Shown here: one piece after another, positions 19,251-29,376 of the stretch
Layout: every line of letters starts with the position of its first letter
Position numbering within the stretch: the first letter of the stretch is position 1
Source: Diplonema japonicum
Lineage: Eukaryota; Euglenozoa; Diplonemea; Diplonemida; Diplonemidae
Assembly: GCA_964019335.1 (NCBI GenBank)
Contig: OZ025657.1
Location: 682,001-746,000 of the forward strand
DNA: 64,000 nucleotides
Direction of reading: 5' to 3'
Position numbers and translations under genes: made by a program
The notes under the pieces: model-generated
Seen by the model: the letters and a program-made list of their open reading frames with translations, nothing else
Told to the model about the DNA's origin: nothing
Database searches by the model: none

Positions 19251-20532
19251 TTTTTTTTTTTTTATTTTGTAAATATTTGCAAAGTGGGAAAAGAAAAAGG
19301 AAGAAAAAAAAAAAAAAAAAAAAAAGCCCCGTTTTTTTTTTTCTTCTTCTTTTTTTCTTCAGAATTTGCTGGATGTGATAAAAAAGGAGAGCGGGGCAAG
19401 AGCAGCAATATGAGAGAAATGATTTTTTTTTTTTTTTCACCCACCCTTTTATTTTTTTTTCCTTTTGTTCTCTTATCAGGGGTCCGGTCAGGAGGCAAGT
19501 TTTTCTCGGGGCGAGCAATAAGCAGCTTGCGGCTATCGCAGTCCCTGACAAGCTGCCCCGCAGACATTACGCATACCTTTAAAAGAATAGGTTCTTTTCT
19601 TTTTTTCTTTTTCTTCTTGTTTGTATTTGAGGTCTGTATTGGGTAAAATCTTTTTTCTTTTCACCTAAAAGAGAGAGCCAGTTGCCTCACCACCACATCC
19701 CCACAACACCTTCCGCCGTGATGCGCAGCCCTTTTTTTTTGAGAGAAAATAACGAAAGAAGAAAAAAAAAAAAAGGGAGATGTGACACACAACAAAAAGC
19801 AACTAATTAACTTTAGTTAGGCAAGCAAGCGTTTGAGTAGGAAAGACCACGTAATGGAAAAAAAAAAAAAAAAAAGAAGAAGGCGGGTGTCTTTAACTAC
19901 ACTATCTGATCGAGAAGAAACTAAGAAGGAGAGAGAGAAGAAAAAAAAAAGAGAAAACGAATTGAAAAAAAAGGGGGGGATTAGTTTAATAAAAAGAATA
20001 AAAATAAATAGTGAAATCCTCTCATCGCGTTGCGCCACATAGAAAAAGTGCAAAAGAATAAGTGCATGGGAGCTGGGATATATTTAAAAGGGGAAAAGAG
20101 TTGTAATATGAGTCAGTCCACACACAAAGTGGCGCAGGACTACTTTTTACTTAGAAACTTTTCGGGCTTATATTTGTTTTTGGCTGGTTTCTTCTGTTCC
20201 TCTGTCCCCCCCCCCCCCCCCCCCCTTGTTTTTCTCCGGTATGCACCCCTTCCCCCTTTTTATTGTTCTATTGTTCTTTTACCTTTCTTTTCCCGGCTTT
20301 CCTTTTTTTTTTGGCGCTCGCTAATTGCTACTTTCTTCTACTGTGAATTTCTTTTTTTTTTCCTTTAAACGGTAGTCTTGTTCGTGTTCGGTCACCTCTT
20401 CTATTCATCCTTCGTACCCCCCCCCCCCCCCTTTCTTCTTTCCCCCTCACCCACATTTTATGTAACATTGTTCATTTCATTGAAATCAAGACTTCCTCAT
20501 AGCATTGCCACGACAGCACAGCAGGGAGGGGG
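19251..20532. other. long homopolymer-rich spacer
   Basis: No gene was seen in 1.3 kb. It contains T-runs directly after the kinase stop, A- and T-runs at 19300-19350 and 19420-19440, an A-run at about 19857-19875 and long C-runs at about 20206-20225 and 20418-20431. One non-repetitive island at 19485-19590 has RNA-like pairing and is listed separately. The last 30 bases (CACGACAGCACAG) provide the acceptor of the FYVE-lipase gene. Confidence 0.6.
19505..19585. ncRNA. candidate structured RNA with nested helices
   Basis: In an otherwise low-complexity spacer, CGGGGC (19507-19512) can pair with GCCCCG (19555-19560). Nested inside, GCAGCTTG (19522-19529) pairs with CAAGCTGC (19549-19556), which competes for the last base. 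A downstream CATACCTTTAAAAGAATAG motif recurs at two other spacers. The strand is uncertain. An H/ACA-like hairpin followed by AGACA on the + strand, or a minus-strand Pol III RNA, are both possible; I cannot name a family. Confidence 0.3.
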
Positions 20533-22746
20533 ATGCCTCAGAAAGGCAGCGACGAGGGGAGGAAGGACACTGTGGCATGGAAGGGAAATGACGAGAGCAG
20601 CACGTGTGAGGACATCGGGTGCCAGAAGACCTTCTCGTTGATGAACAGACGGCACCACTGCAGGAACTGCGGAGGTCTCTTCTGTTCGGGTTGCAGCAAC
20701 AACAAGATTATCATGCCGAAGGTTGGGAATGGCCGGCACAGGGCCTGCAACAAGTGCTACATGAAGTACACTGCCAACTCAGACATCCCTGCAGAGAAGG
20801 ATACCTATTTTGCACTCCTAGTCTCGCGTCTTGTGAGATCACACGAAGAGCTCGTTGAAGCAGGCTTCAGAGTACATTACATACAACCCTTCGCTAAAAG
20901 GTCCACTCAATGGTGTGTCGTGACCCATCCTTCACGGCCTGAAGCCTGCTTTGTGTCCTTCGCCTCTTCCAAGCCTGTATTCGAATGCCTGTTTGAAAAC
21001 CAATCCCTTGACATCGAGACCATCAACGGCAGCAGGGTCCACTCAGGCATTTACACCGCCGTCCAGAACGAGATCAAAGTCTTGCTCTCTGTCCTTTTGA
21101 AGCAGATCCCCGACAGGCAAAACGTTATCTTCTCCGGCTTCTCTCTTGGCGGCGCTATGGCCACTGTTGCTATGATAGAGGTGCTTGCTTCGGGCTTCAG
21201 AAGGCGTGGCACGCAAGCTATCACCTTTGGTGCACCAGCCGTGCTTCACTCTGAAGACGAGGAAGGGGGTAGCAGGGTAAAGCTGCCTAGGAACGTTATA
21301 AAACCGAAAATCACAAATTTTGTTTGCAACTTCGATATTGTGCCCCGCCTCCTTTCCTTCACACCAGGGAACCTCACGTCCTTCCTCCACCACGCAAAGC
21401 AGGCAGACCCCGATGCCGCAGCCGCCTCGTCGACAGGCTTCCTGAAGCTTCTCACAAACACGACACCCCTGCACACCACCTACACACCTGTGGGGACACA
21501 TGTCCTGTTTCAAGTGATCACAGACCTCCCCTCCACCCCCTACCGTCTGTCTGCAGGGGTTATCGAACCCGACCCCAAAGAGGCCCCCGCCAACACCCTC
21601 GCCGCGGAGCTTTTGAACTACATCCCCTTCGACGGCGTGCTGCGCGGGAGGTTTTTCCCTGAGTTTGTAGTAAAACAGAGCATCGAAGCACACACGATGG
21701 AGATGTACTTTCCAGCCATAAGGCACCTGTGCAAGACAGGGTGGGGCTGCATACCGATTAACACGAGTGATCCCACCACAACTGTGCCACAGAGCCCCCC
21801 CAGGAGTGGCGGCGGGCTGTACAACACTTCGAAGCGAGTGCTGACAGTGTTGGGGGCAAACGAGATGGAGATCAGGCCAGGTGGGAACGAGATGCTACCT
21901 GAGGGGGAAAACAAAATAATTGTGGAAGGTGGCTCTGTGAGCAGCTGCCTTGTGAACATGGAGAACGTAGACGAGCTGACGGAGGTCGAGGTGGGCGTGC
22001 GGTTGCTCCAGAACATCATCGACAAGAACGAGGCACCGCAGTTGGAGGTGGTGGAGGGCGACCCGTCGCTGTCCCCTGCCGTCATCGACGGGGGTTCCGC
22101 GTACCCAGTGGCCGTGTGTCTGACACCGTCACAGCTCCTCCTCATCCCCCACAACCCTGGGCGGCCTGCGGTGGTGCACTCCGTTTCTGACATCGACATC
22201 ATCTCGACACCAATGCAGACTGACGTGGAGTGGCCGACAGGGGTGGGGTTCCTGGGGTGGGTCCTTATAAGGGTGTGCCAGAAGTACTTGAAAGTTGCTT
22301 TTAGGGACACAGACACGGCTGTGATGCTGTACAAACTGTTGAAGAACAAGTGCACGGGTGACATGGATGACCCGGAGGTCCTGACCCTCATCGAGGATGA
22401 CGGGCCGCCATCACGGGTGAGCCAGCACTCGACTTCCACTGCAGGAGACTCATGCGAGGGGGCGGTAACAGTTGCAAATGATGAAACTGGTTCTACCTGG
22501 GTGTTCCAGGTGTCCCCTGTGCTGGGATGCGTACTCTTCGAGCAGGGCACTGACCTCGCCCTCCTGTCGGCACTGTATGATGAAGAGGACAATACCTCAC
22601 GAGCTCCCTCGTACCTAGCCAGCGACAGGTGGCTTGCCTTGCACATGCTAGCACGGAAGATGGGCCGTGTCGACGATACCCCTGTCTGGAGGGTCGAGTT
22701 CTCAGACCCTGTCTTCCCGCCATACTGCGAGCCTCTGGGCAAGTAG
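20533..22746 (+). CDS. FYVE-domain class 3 lipase
   Basis: A 737-residue single-exon protein. Residues about 20-80 form a FYVE zinc finger (RRHHCRNCGGLFCSGCS with paired Cys before and after), which binds PI3P on endosomes. Residues about 110-330 are an alpha/beta-hydrolase of the lipase class 3 family: nucleophile elbow GFSLGGAMA (Ser near residue 202), TFGAPAV, catalytic Asp in NFDIVPRL, and His in the TPVGTHVLF region. The C-terminal 350 residues have no domain I recognise. Such proteins would hydrolyse acyl lipids at PI3P-marked membranes; localisation is inferred from the FYVE domain. The ATG lies 11 nt after a CGACAGCACAG acceptor. Confidence 0.9.
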   Translation: MPQKGSDEGRKDTVAWKGNDESSTCEDIGCQKTFSLMNRRHHCRNCGGLFCSGCSNNKIIMPKVGNGRHRACNKCYMKYTANSDIPAEKDTYFALLVSRLVRSHEELVEAGFRVHYIQPFAKRSTQWCVVTHPSRPEACFVSFASSKPVFECLFENQSLDIETINGSRVHSGIYTAVQNEIKVLLSVLLKQIPDRQNVIFSGFSLGGAMATVAMIEVLASGFRRRGTQAITFGAPAVLHSEDEEGGSRVKLPRNVIKPKITNFVCNFDIVPRLLSFTPGNLTSFLHHAKQADPDAAAASSTGFLKLLTNTTPLHTTYTPVGTHVLFQVITDLPSTPYRLSAGVIEPDPKEAPANTLAAELLNYIPFDGVLRGRFFPEFVVKQSIEAHTMEMYFPAIRHLCKTGWGCIPINTSDPTTTVPQSPPRSGGGLYNTSKRVLTVLGANEMEIRPGGNEMLPEGENKIIVEGGSVSSCLVNMENVDELTEVEVGVRLLQNIIDKNEAPQLEVVEGDPSLSPAVIDGGSAYPVAVCLTPSQLLLIPHNPGRPAVVHSVSDIDIISTPMQTDVEWPTGVGFLGWVLIRVCQKYLKVAFRDTDTAVMLYKLLKNKCTGDMDDPEVLTLIEDDGPPSRVSQHSTSTAGDSCEGAVTVANDETGSTWVFQVSPVLGCVLFEQGTDLALLSALYDEEDNTSRAPSYLASDRWLALHMLARKMGRVDDTPVWRVEFSDPVFPPYCEPLGK

Positions 22747-23904
22747 GCATATTGAAATGTCGAAGAAAGTTGCGACGCAAAAAGGAGGTGAGGAGAGGGA
22801 GAGAAAAAAAATAAAAAAAAAATAAAAAGAAAGAAACCAACAAATGTTCGTTAATTTTGTTTCTGTGTTTTTCTTTATATCCCCCCCTTCCGGCGTGCCA
22901 CTTGTGTCCCCTTCTATGGTTGCAATCTTTACGATAAGATGAAAAAAAAAAAGAGAAAAAAAACAAAAACAAAAAGTTGTTATGTCTACTGTCTTCTTTT
23001 CTATCGTATCTCTTGATTCGCTCTCTTTTAATTTATTAATGTTGTGGAACAAAAAAGAAATGCCTAACCTGACCCCCCCCCCCCCCCCCCCCCCTCTGCC
23101 CGGATTGGGTCCTTTTCTTTTTTTTCTTCTCTGTCTTTCCACTTCTTGTCTCTTTTTTTGCCTTCTTTTCATTTATTCCTGTTCTGTGGTGAAGATGGGG
23201 GGAATACTTTAAAGAACATATAGAATAGAAATAAAATCACCAAAAAAGAAGAGAAAGAAAACCGAGGGGGAAAAGAAGAAGAAGAAGAAGAAGAAGAAAA
23301 GGCTCTAACAAGATGCGCCACCAATTCCTTATCTTTCTTTCCTCCCTTTTTATTCTACTGGTGGCACTTTGCTCAGGATGTTTGGCCAGTTGAAGAACAA
23401 AAAAAAGGAGGTAAAAAAAGAAAAAAAAAAAAAAAAAAGCCAGGGATTAATATTTTCGTTTTGCATTTTTTCCCCATTTTTTGCTGAGGGGTCAAAGACC
23501 CTTTGTATTTTTTTTCTTAACCCTTCCCCCCCTTCCCCACTTCCCATTACTCCTTTTTAAAGAGAAATCAGTATATCTTTCCAAGGATAATGGGGTGGGT
23601 GCCCTTTGTTTCTGGGGAACAGGATACGCAACAAAAAAAAAAAGAAAGAAATGCAAGGTCAAGTTGTACCAGGGGAGGGGAAAAAAATGGCAGGATCCCT
23701 GGGCTTGGCTATGCTAATGAGAAATATGGTTGGGTGTCTTAAGATTGTGTCGTCCCCCTCCTCCTCATCCCCCTCACTTAGTATTCTTATCTGTTTTTTT
23801 TTTTTTTTTTTCTTCTTCCTTCGTTTTCCCCCCCCCCTTTTTTTAATCCAAAAATACATTGCAATCTGATAGAATACTGCAGCATGCCACCCTGGTAGGG
23901 TAAG
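22747..23904. other. homopolymer-rich spacer, no gene seen
   Basis: It contains A-runs, C-runs (about 23073-23094), a GAA repeat (about 23276-23297) and T-runs (about 23797-23812). Open frames are translations of these tracts. Near the end, ATACTGCAG forms an acceptor-like site, followed by a five-codon upstream reading frame (ATG at 23884, stop at 23896) before the channel start. Confidence 0.6.
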
Positions 23905-26900
23905 ATGTCTCTTTATAGACACAACACGAAAGAGTTGCTACGCGCTGAGGTGGAAAGACACTGTGGGCATGTGGCATCGGAGTACAAACTATTCAGAGGA
24001 TGGCAGAGTGAGTGGCGAAAGGCGGCAATAGTAGTCATCGAGAACACCCTCTTTAAACTCTTGATGGGCGGTGTTGAGGTGCTTGCTGCGTTGCTCTGTG
24101 TGTGGGAGGGCGTGCACATTGGTGTAGTAATCTCTGTGAGCGGGTTTCTCTTTATAGATATGGCTATGGTGGGCTGTGCAGTCGGATATCCCGAATACCT
24201 GAGATCGGCCCGCCATGTGGTAGAGTGCTCGTCTACATTGTGTATGGCAATGTACTTGCTTCTTGCCGCTCAAGGGACCACCGTGTCCTCCCTTCTCCTT
24301 CCCCTTCCTCTTAGACTGCTTAAACAGTTACGGCCATTTGTTCTTACAGATGCTTTATACACCGCTTCTCCTTACTGGGGAGGAACTCTCGCCACTGCCC
24401 TTTCTCTCACTTGGTTTTTCATCCTTCTTGGTCTTTTTATATGGGCCGATGGTTTGCACTACAGGTGTATTAATCCTGCCGGAGATTTTGAAGCGCAAGA
24501 CGATCCGTGTGGAGACAAGGCGTGCGGTTTGAACTACACATGCCAGTTCAGCCAGGCCACGTCGAGCCATACAGGGCTTGACAACTTCGGTGATGGGCTG
24601 CTTTATGTGCTTCAAGTCGCCACCTTCGACGACTGGGCACAGCTGCTTTTGAAGCTTGAGCATCGATCGGGGCACCTTGTCATCTTCTTTTTCATATCGA
24701 TCAACCTCTTCATCTCGTTCTTCGGGACGGGTATTATGTTGTCTGTCATCGCAAGGCTTTTAACCACCCCTACCCCGCGGCCACTTCCCCCTATCCCACA
24801 CCTCACACCCGCTGTGTTCCTTGCCTCTGTGCATCTCCATCCCATTGCTATAATTGCCCACCCCTACATTCTATGGGAACTGCCCCCAATGCAGCCGCCT
24901 TTCGTCGATCATCTTCGTATGGTTGCGGTGTTTCCTGACACAAAGGCCCTCCAGCACATGGAGGACCAGCTGCATTACAACCAACTGCTTGCACAACGAA
25001 AGATACCCGTTTCCCCGAAAGCACCACCCGCCCCCGCCCCACGCACCTCAGAAACCCCACCCGTCTTGAAGAAGATATTGACCCACCCTGCGTTCACAAT
25101 CACTATGTGGTGCTCAACTATTGTGAACAGCATTGTTCTGTGGCTATCAAGGATCATCCCCGACGACGCTGTCAGATACGTTAGTTACGTGTGCTCTGCC
25201 GTGTTCTTGGTCGAGGCGTGCCTCATTGTCGCTGTGCTCCGCAGGGACATGACTGGTTTCGATACTTTGCGCTGCGTGCTGTCCGCGGTAAGTCTATGGT
25301 ACTGCATTGCGGGGACGGGGCCCTGTTTTAATGCTCTGCGATTGCTCGGGTTGTTGCAGTACATGCAATACTCCGAAGTAGCCCCAATACAGCGTGTTGC
25401 CTGTGCCATCGTACACTCCGTGAATCCCGTTATGGCCTCGTTTGGGTTTTGCTCTCTCCTCTGGTACTGGGTGACAGTGATCGGCATGACCACTCTGGAC
25501 CCGCTGCATGACGAGAGGTGGGATAGGAATGTGTTTGATGGTTTCTGGGAGAGCCTCCTGACCGCCTACGGCTTGTTCACGATGGAGAAGTGGGCTTTCC
25601 TCACAAGAAGAGCCATGCAAACAGAGTCGCAATGGGCTGTGATGTATTTCATTTTTGTGGTGTTGTTGTCATTCGGGATGCATACCCTGCTCCGTGCCAT
25701 CCTCCTGTCTTCGTACAAACAGGTGGCATCTCTCCAGACGCTCCCCCCTGTCGTAAGGGAGCCCGTCGTGCAACCCACTGAACCCATCTGTGACGAGGAG
25801 TCGGAAATGTCGTTCCTGACACGTCCACCGACACCGGCAAGCGACTGCATCTCGTTCTACGCCCCCGGTCCTGTGGGCAATAAGGGTTGGGTGCGCTTCC
25901 AACTCAGGTGCGGTGTTATTAATATCAAAGTTAAGAACGACGTGCCTCTTGATGCGAAGCGTGTCAGCATCCTGCCACCCAATGAGTGTGAGCTGCCTGC
26001 ACTTTACGTGGCAACCCACGAAGGCACCTCCTTCAAGGCCTATATCCCCGACAACTTGCTCGCACGTGTTGCAGTCGAGCTGCGTGCCACACTCGGCGAC
26101 CAGCGCACCATATCCAAGATTTCACACAACATCGACGAGTGGCGCAGCGAACACTCCACCTACATCGTGGGTGAGGAGTATTGGCTCAGCACCGTCGAGG
26201 AACCGTCTTTCTGCGGGAAGTACCACCCGACAGCGTCCGGCAAGTGGGAAAACAGGGAGACTGATGCTGTACTGACCTGTAGTCAGCACCGCTGGACTGT
26301 GAAAGTTGACTCCAAATCTGTAAGCAGTGACGGGTTCACATGGGTAAAGAATAAAGATCAGTTTCCCATGCACATGGTGACATATACTGGCGGCAATAGA
26401 GTGTTCACTGTCAATGCCGATGACCCACTAGGGTTGCTGGCACGCCGTTATGTCGTTTACGAGGATGTCTTGTGGCGCTCCCTGCAGCACTACATCGACA
26501 CGAGCGGTGTCCATAGGCTCGAGGATCTTGTGGAGTATGTCTGCAAGGTGGACATCCCCTTCCGCAACGCACTCCTTGCAACGGGCACGAAACAAATCTT
26601 ATACATGTCAGACCCGTACTGGGGAGGTAAAGGGAACGGATTGAACGAGTATGGGAAGATATTGATGAGGGTGAGAAACCATGTGCCCAAGGGGGAATGC
26701 GAACAAATGTTCTCTGAGATTGGGTTGAATGCTGTGCTGGCTGAAGAGCTGCATCTTCGTGACTTTGCACCAGACACGCTGAAGTTATTCAAGAAACATC
26801 TGAAAGGCACTAAAAGCAAGCTGCTGGATCTGGAATACAAGCCAGAGCAGTTAGAAGAACTGGACAACGAAGATGACGAGTCCTTGCCGTCCCTTGGCTA

Positions 26901-29277
26901 CAACGATCTCGTGGAGTATGCTAGGATGTTCGCGAGGCTACAGAAGACAAGTTCGAAATTTCTCCCCGCCTCAGAACTGGAAGCGAAGACGTACGAGCCG
27001 AAACAGCCGCCCCCAGTTCTGATCACACACTTCGCGTTGGGGTGCAGACAGCTTGGGTGCATAGGCTTTTCCACAACAAACAGTCTCAGAACTGTTGCAG
27101 GCATCATCAGGAAACACTTTATGTACAGCACAATCCTCACACTGGTAATCATCGGGCAGACAGTAGCCATCTGGTTCGATGTGCCGAACTATGATGAAAG
27201 CGCAGCAGCGCAAGACGTCAACCGTGTCTGCGATATTGTCATCACGCTCGTCTTCATGATGGAGTCTCTACTCGGGGTGATTCAGATGGGGCTGGTGAGG
27301 AACGAAAACGCGTATCTACGAAACACATGGGACTTGCTGATGGCGTGGGGGGCTTTATTTGCCTTCCTCGGGCTCTTCGTTCCTGTTGTCAAACCTTTAA
27401 GAGGCGTGGTTCTGTTCCGCTTCATGCACAAGGACCGCTTCCTGTCACGCGTGACTAAAAGGCTGGTCGGGTGCGTGGGAGATGTCATCTCAGTGATGTT
27501 GGCTGCAGCAGCGTTTGGTATGCTGTGGGGCATCCTCGGGATACAGATCCTCAACGAGAAGGATGAATCCATGGGCGATATCTATGCTACCTTGTGGGAC
27601 ATCACGCTCTCCGATGGGTGGTTGGACACCTTGTACAACTCGCCTGGTGGCATTGTCATTCCCTACTACTGTGTCTACGTCTTTGTGGTCAGACTGTTGT
27701 TGTTCCTCTTCCCGGCGATTGTGCTGTGCCGTGACAACAACCGTGTTGGCTACACCGACCTGCAACTCAGGTGGATGGAGTCATTGCAATATTTAAAGGA
27801 CTTCAGTGTACTCCGTCCGCCTCCGCAGGAGCCGCAAGGGGGGTCGAAGTATTTTTACTACCTTGTCGCCAATCACAAGCTGACCACGCCATCGGTGAAC
27901 ACGTGCATCGCCTGTGTGTGCATAGTCTTGTCTACTCATGTGGTCAACAAGCCGACGCAGCTGTCAATCGTGCACCGCAACATAGCTATAGCTCTTATCG
28001 TAAGTCTGACGCTGGAAGTTTGCGTCAAAGTCCTAGGATGGGGCCCCAAGCACTATGTCAGGGACAACTGGCGCCGTGTTGATTTGCTGACTGTGGTGGT
28101 AGCATGGGTGGGCGTTGCCTTCGGAAATGCTGAGATCTTCGCTGCCTTTACTATGTCGCGGCTGTTTCGGTTGTACATATTGTTGGAAGACATGAAGTGG
28201 TGGTTGGAGCTGGCGGCCTGTCTTCGATCGTTTCTCGTTTTTGCAAAGCATGTTGTGCATGTGCTGGCATTCTTGTTGTTGTTCCTCTTCCTTACGGGGG
28301 GCATGGGCATCCAACTCTTCGGTGCCTCGCCCAACGTCGCCGAAAACAGCACTGGCCTCAACCCGTACATGAACTTTGAGAACTACCCCAACGCCATGAT
28401 GCTCTCCTTCCGCATTGCTGTCGGTGAGGGGCTCACTTCTATCATCTCAGACCTTGGCACGTCAGAGGCTCGCATCTATACCACTGTGGTGCGTGTAGCA
28501 GGTCTGGTTGTCGTTGGGCTTTTTGTAGCACAGGCTATGGAGGCTATGAGCTACGCACTCAGGGTGATGGCAACCCTCCGTTTAGTTTCCCTCTTGGACC
28601 CTTTCATCAAGAAATGGAAGACAAAGGATAAGTCGGGTCTCGGCAACCTGTGTGCACATGATGTCATAGACATTTTGTGTTCCCTTCCCTTGCCTCTATG
28701 GGACAAGGACAAGTCAGTTATGCAGCAGCTGAAAATGTTACCCATTCCAGTCACAAACCCAAGGGACCCTGACAACTACGGCCAGTCGAGGGCTAGGTAC
28801 ATGGACGCAGTGTCGGCACTGTCAATGAAGATGATGGGTTTGGACATTCAAGCGGGATTGGAGATCTCTGAGTCGAAAGAGTGCGTGTGGCCTCTGAGAG
28901 ACTGCAGACATGAATGGATGGGGCTACATCATTATCAAGCCGTGATCATTATAGAGAGGTTTGTCCTGAAGGGCGTGAGAAACAGAAAAAGCTCGGTTTA
29001 CGTATCTGTTGTTAAGGGACTGCAGTCACGCGTGCTGGGTTTGCAAAAAAGGGTTGCGCACTCAGAAGCCCTCATGGAGAAGTACCACGCGGACCGTGCA
29101 GTGGTGGTAGGAGAGTACCAGCACCTTGTGGCCTATGCAACTGACACTCTGCACTCCATTCCACCTTCTTCATCGTCCGAGCTCACTTCTGACGAAGTCA
29201 CACTCCCCATCACGTCGACCCCTTCATCTAACAGGTCGTCGCACCATAACACCGATCGCTCACTGTTCATAACCTAA
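23905..29277 (+). CDS. four-domain cation channel with NADAR-like domain in the II-III linker
   Basis: A 1790-residue single-exon pore-forming subunit of the voltage-gated Ca2+/Na+ channel type, with four six-helix repeats. Pore loops read TFDDW (about 241), FTMEKW (about 557), LSDGW (about 1235) and VGEGL (about 1508), giving a D/E/D/E-like ring that suggests Ca2+ or mixed cation conduction. S4 segments carry few regularly spaced Arg/Lys, so voltage sensing may be weak. The II-III linker is about 480 residues. Within it, residues about 832-932 match NADAR/YbiA: a DDPLGLLARRY...W..LQHY segment, then ALLATGTKQIL, DPYWGGKG and GLNEYGKILMRVRN. NADAR proteins act on ADP-ribose-type or riboflavin-pathway N-glycosides. 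The usual Glu before His-Tyr is Gln here. The start lies shortly after a small upstream reading frame. Confidence 0.88.
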   Translation: MSLYRHNTKELLRAEVERHCGHVASEYKLFRGWQSEWRKAAIVVIENTLFKLLMGGVEVLAALLCVWEGVHIGVVISVSGFLFIDMAMVGCAVGYPEYLRSARHVVECSSTLCMAMYLLLAAQGTTVSSLLLPLPLRLLKQLRPFVLTDALYTASPYWGGTLATALSLTWFFILLGLFIWADGLHYRCINPAGDFEAQDDPCGDKACGLNYTCQFSQATSSHTGLDNFGDGLLYVLQVATFDDWAQLLLKLEHRSGHLVIFFFISINLFISFFGTGIMLSVIARLLTTPTPRPLPPIPHLTPAVFLASVHLHPIAIIAHPYILWELPPMQPPFVDHLRMVAVFPDTKALQHMEDQLHYNQLLAQRKIPVSPKAPPAPAPRTSETPPVLKKILTHPAFTITMWCSTIVNSIVLWLSRIIPDDAVRYVSYVCSAVFLVEACLIVAVLRRDMTGFDTLRCVLSAVSLWYCIAGTGPCFNALRLLGLLQYMQYSEVAPIQRVACAIVHSVNPVMASFGFCSLLWYWVTVIGMTTLDPLHDERWDRNVFDGFWESLLTAYGLFTMEKWAFLTRRAMQTESQWAVMYFIFVVLLSFGMHTLLRAILLSSYKQVASLQTLPPVVREPVVQPTEPICDEESEMSFLTRPPTPASDCISFYAPGPVGNKGWVRFQLRCGVINIKVKNDVPLDAKRVSILPPNECELPALYVATHEGTSFKAYIPDNLLARVAVELRATLGDQRTISKISHNIDEWRSEHSTYIVGEEYWLSTVEEPSFCGKYHPTASGKWENRETDAVLTCSQHRWTVKVDSKSVSSDGFTWVKNKDQFPMHMVTYTGGNRVFTVNADDPLGLLARRYVVYEDVLWRSLQHYIDTSGVHRLEDLVEYVCKVDIPFRNALLATGTKQILYMSDPYWGGKGNGLNEYGKILMRVRNHVPKGECEQMFSEIGLNAVLAEELHLRDFAPDTLKLFKKHLKGTKSKLLDLEYKPEQLEELDNEDDESLPSLGYNDLVEYARMFARLQKTSSKFLPASELEAKTYEPKQPPPVLITHFALGCRQLGCIGFSTTNSLRTVAGIIRKHFMYSTILTLVIIGQTVAIWFDVPNYDESAAAQDVNRVCDIVITLVFMMESLLGVIQMGLVRNENAYLRNTWDLLMAWGALFAFLGLFVPVVKPLRGVVLFRFMHKDRFLSRVTKRLVGCVGDVISVMLAAAAFGMLWGILGIQILNEKDESMGDIYATLWDITLSDGWLDTLYNSPGGIVIPYYCVYVFVVRLLLFLFPAIVLCRDNNRVGYTDLQLRWMESLQYLKDFSVLRPPPQEPQGGSKYFYYLVANHKLTTPSVNTCIACVCIVLSTHVVNKPTQLSIVHRNIAIALIVSLTLEVCVKVLGWGPKHYVRDNWRRVDLLTVVVAWVGVAFGNAEIFAAFTMSRLFRLYILLEDMKWWLELAACLRSFLVFAKHVVHVLAFLLLFLFLTGGMGIQLFGASPNVAENSTGLNPYMNFENYPNAMMLSFRIAVGEGLTSIISDLGTSEARIYTTVVRVAGLVVVGLFVAQAMEAMSYALRVMATLRLVSLLDPFIKKWKTKDKSGLGNLCAHDVIDILCSLPLPLWDKDKSVMQQLKMLPIPVTNPRDPDNYGQSRARYMDAVSALSMKMMGLDIQAGLEISESKECVWPLRDCRHEWMGLHHYQAVIIIERFVLKGVRNRKSSVYVSVVKGLQSRVLGLQKRVAHSEALMEKYHADRAVVVGEYQHLVAYATDTLHSIPPSSSSELTSDEVTLPITSTPSSNRSSHHNTDRSLFIT

Positions 29278-29376
29278 AGGGGCGTTAACACGTTCCCACT
29301 ATTTAACTTACTTGACCCAACTTTTACAGCAACATATTCACATATACAGGGCACAGGGCACAACAAAAGTGATAGT

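Noticed and set aside
21618..22742. 374-codon minus-strand ORF
   Set aside because: Antisense to the FYVE-lipase C-terminus with Ser/Thr-rich composition and no domain.
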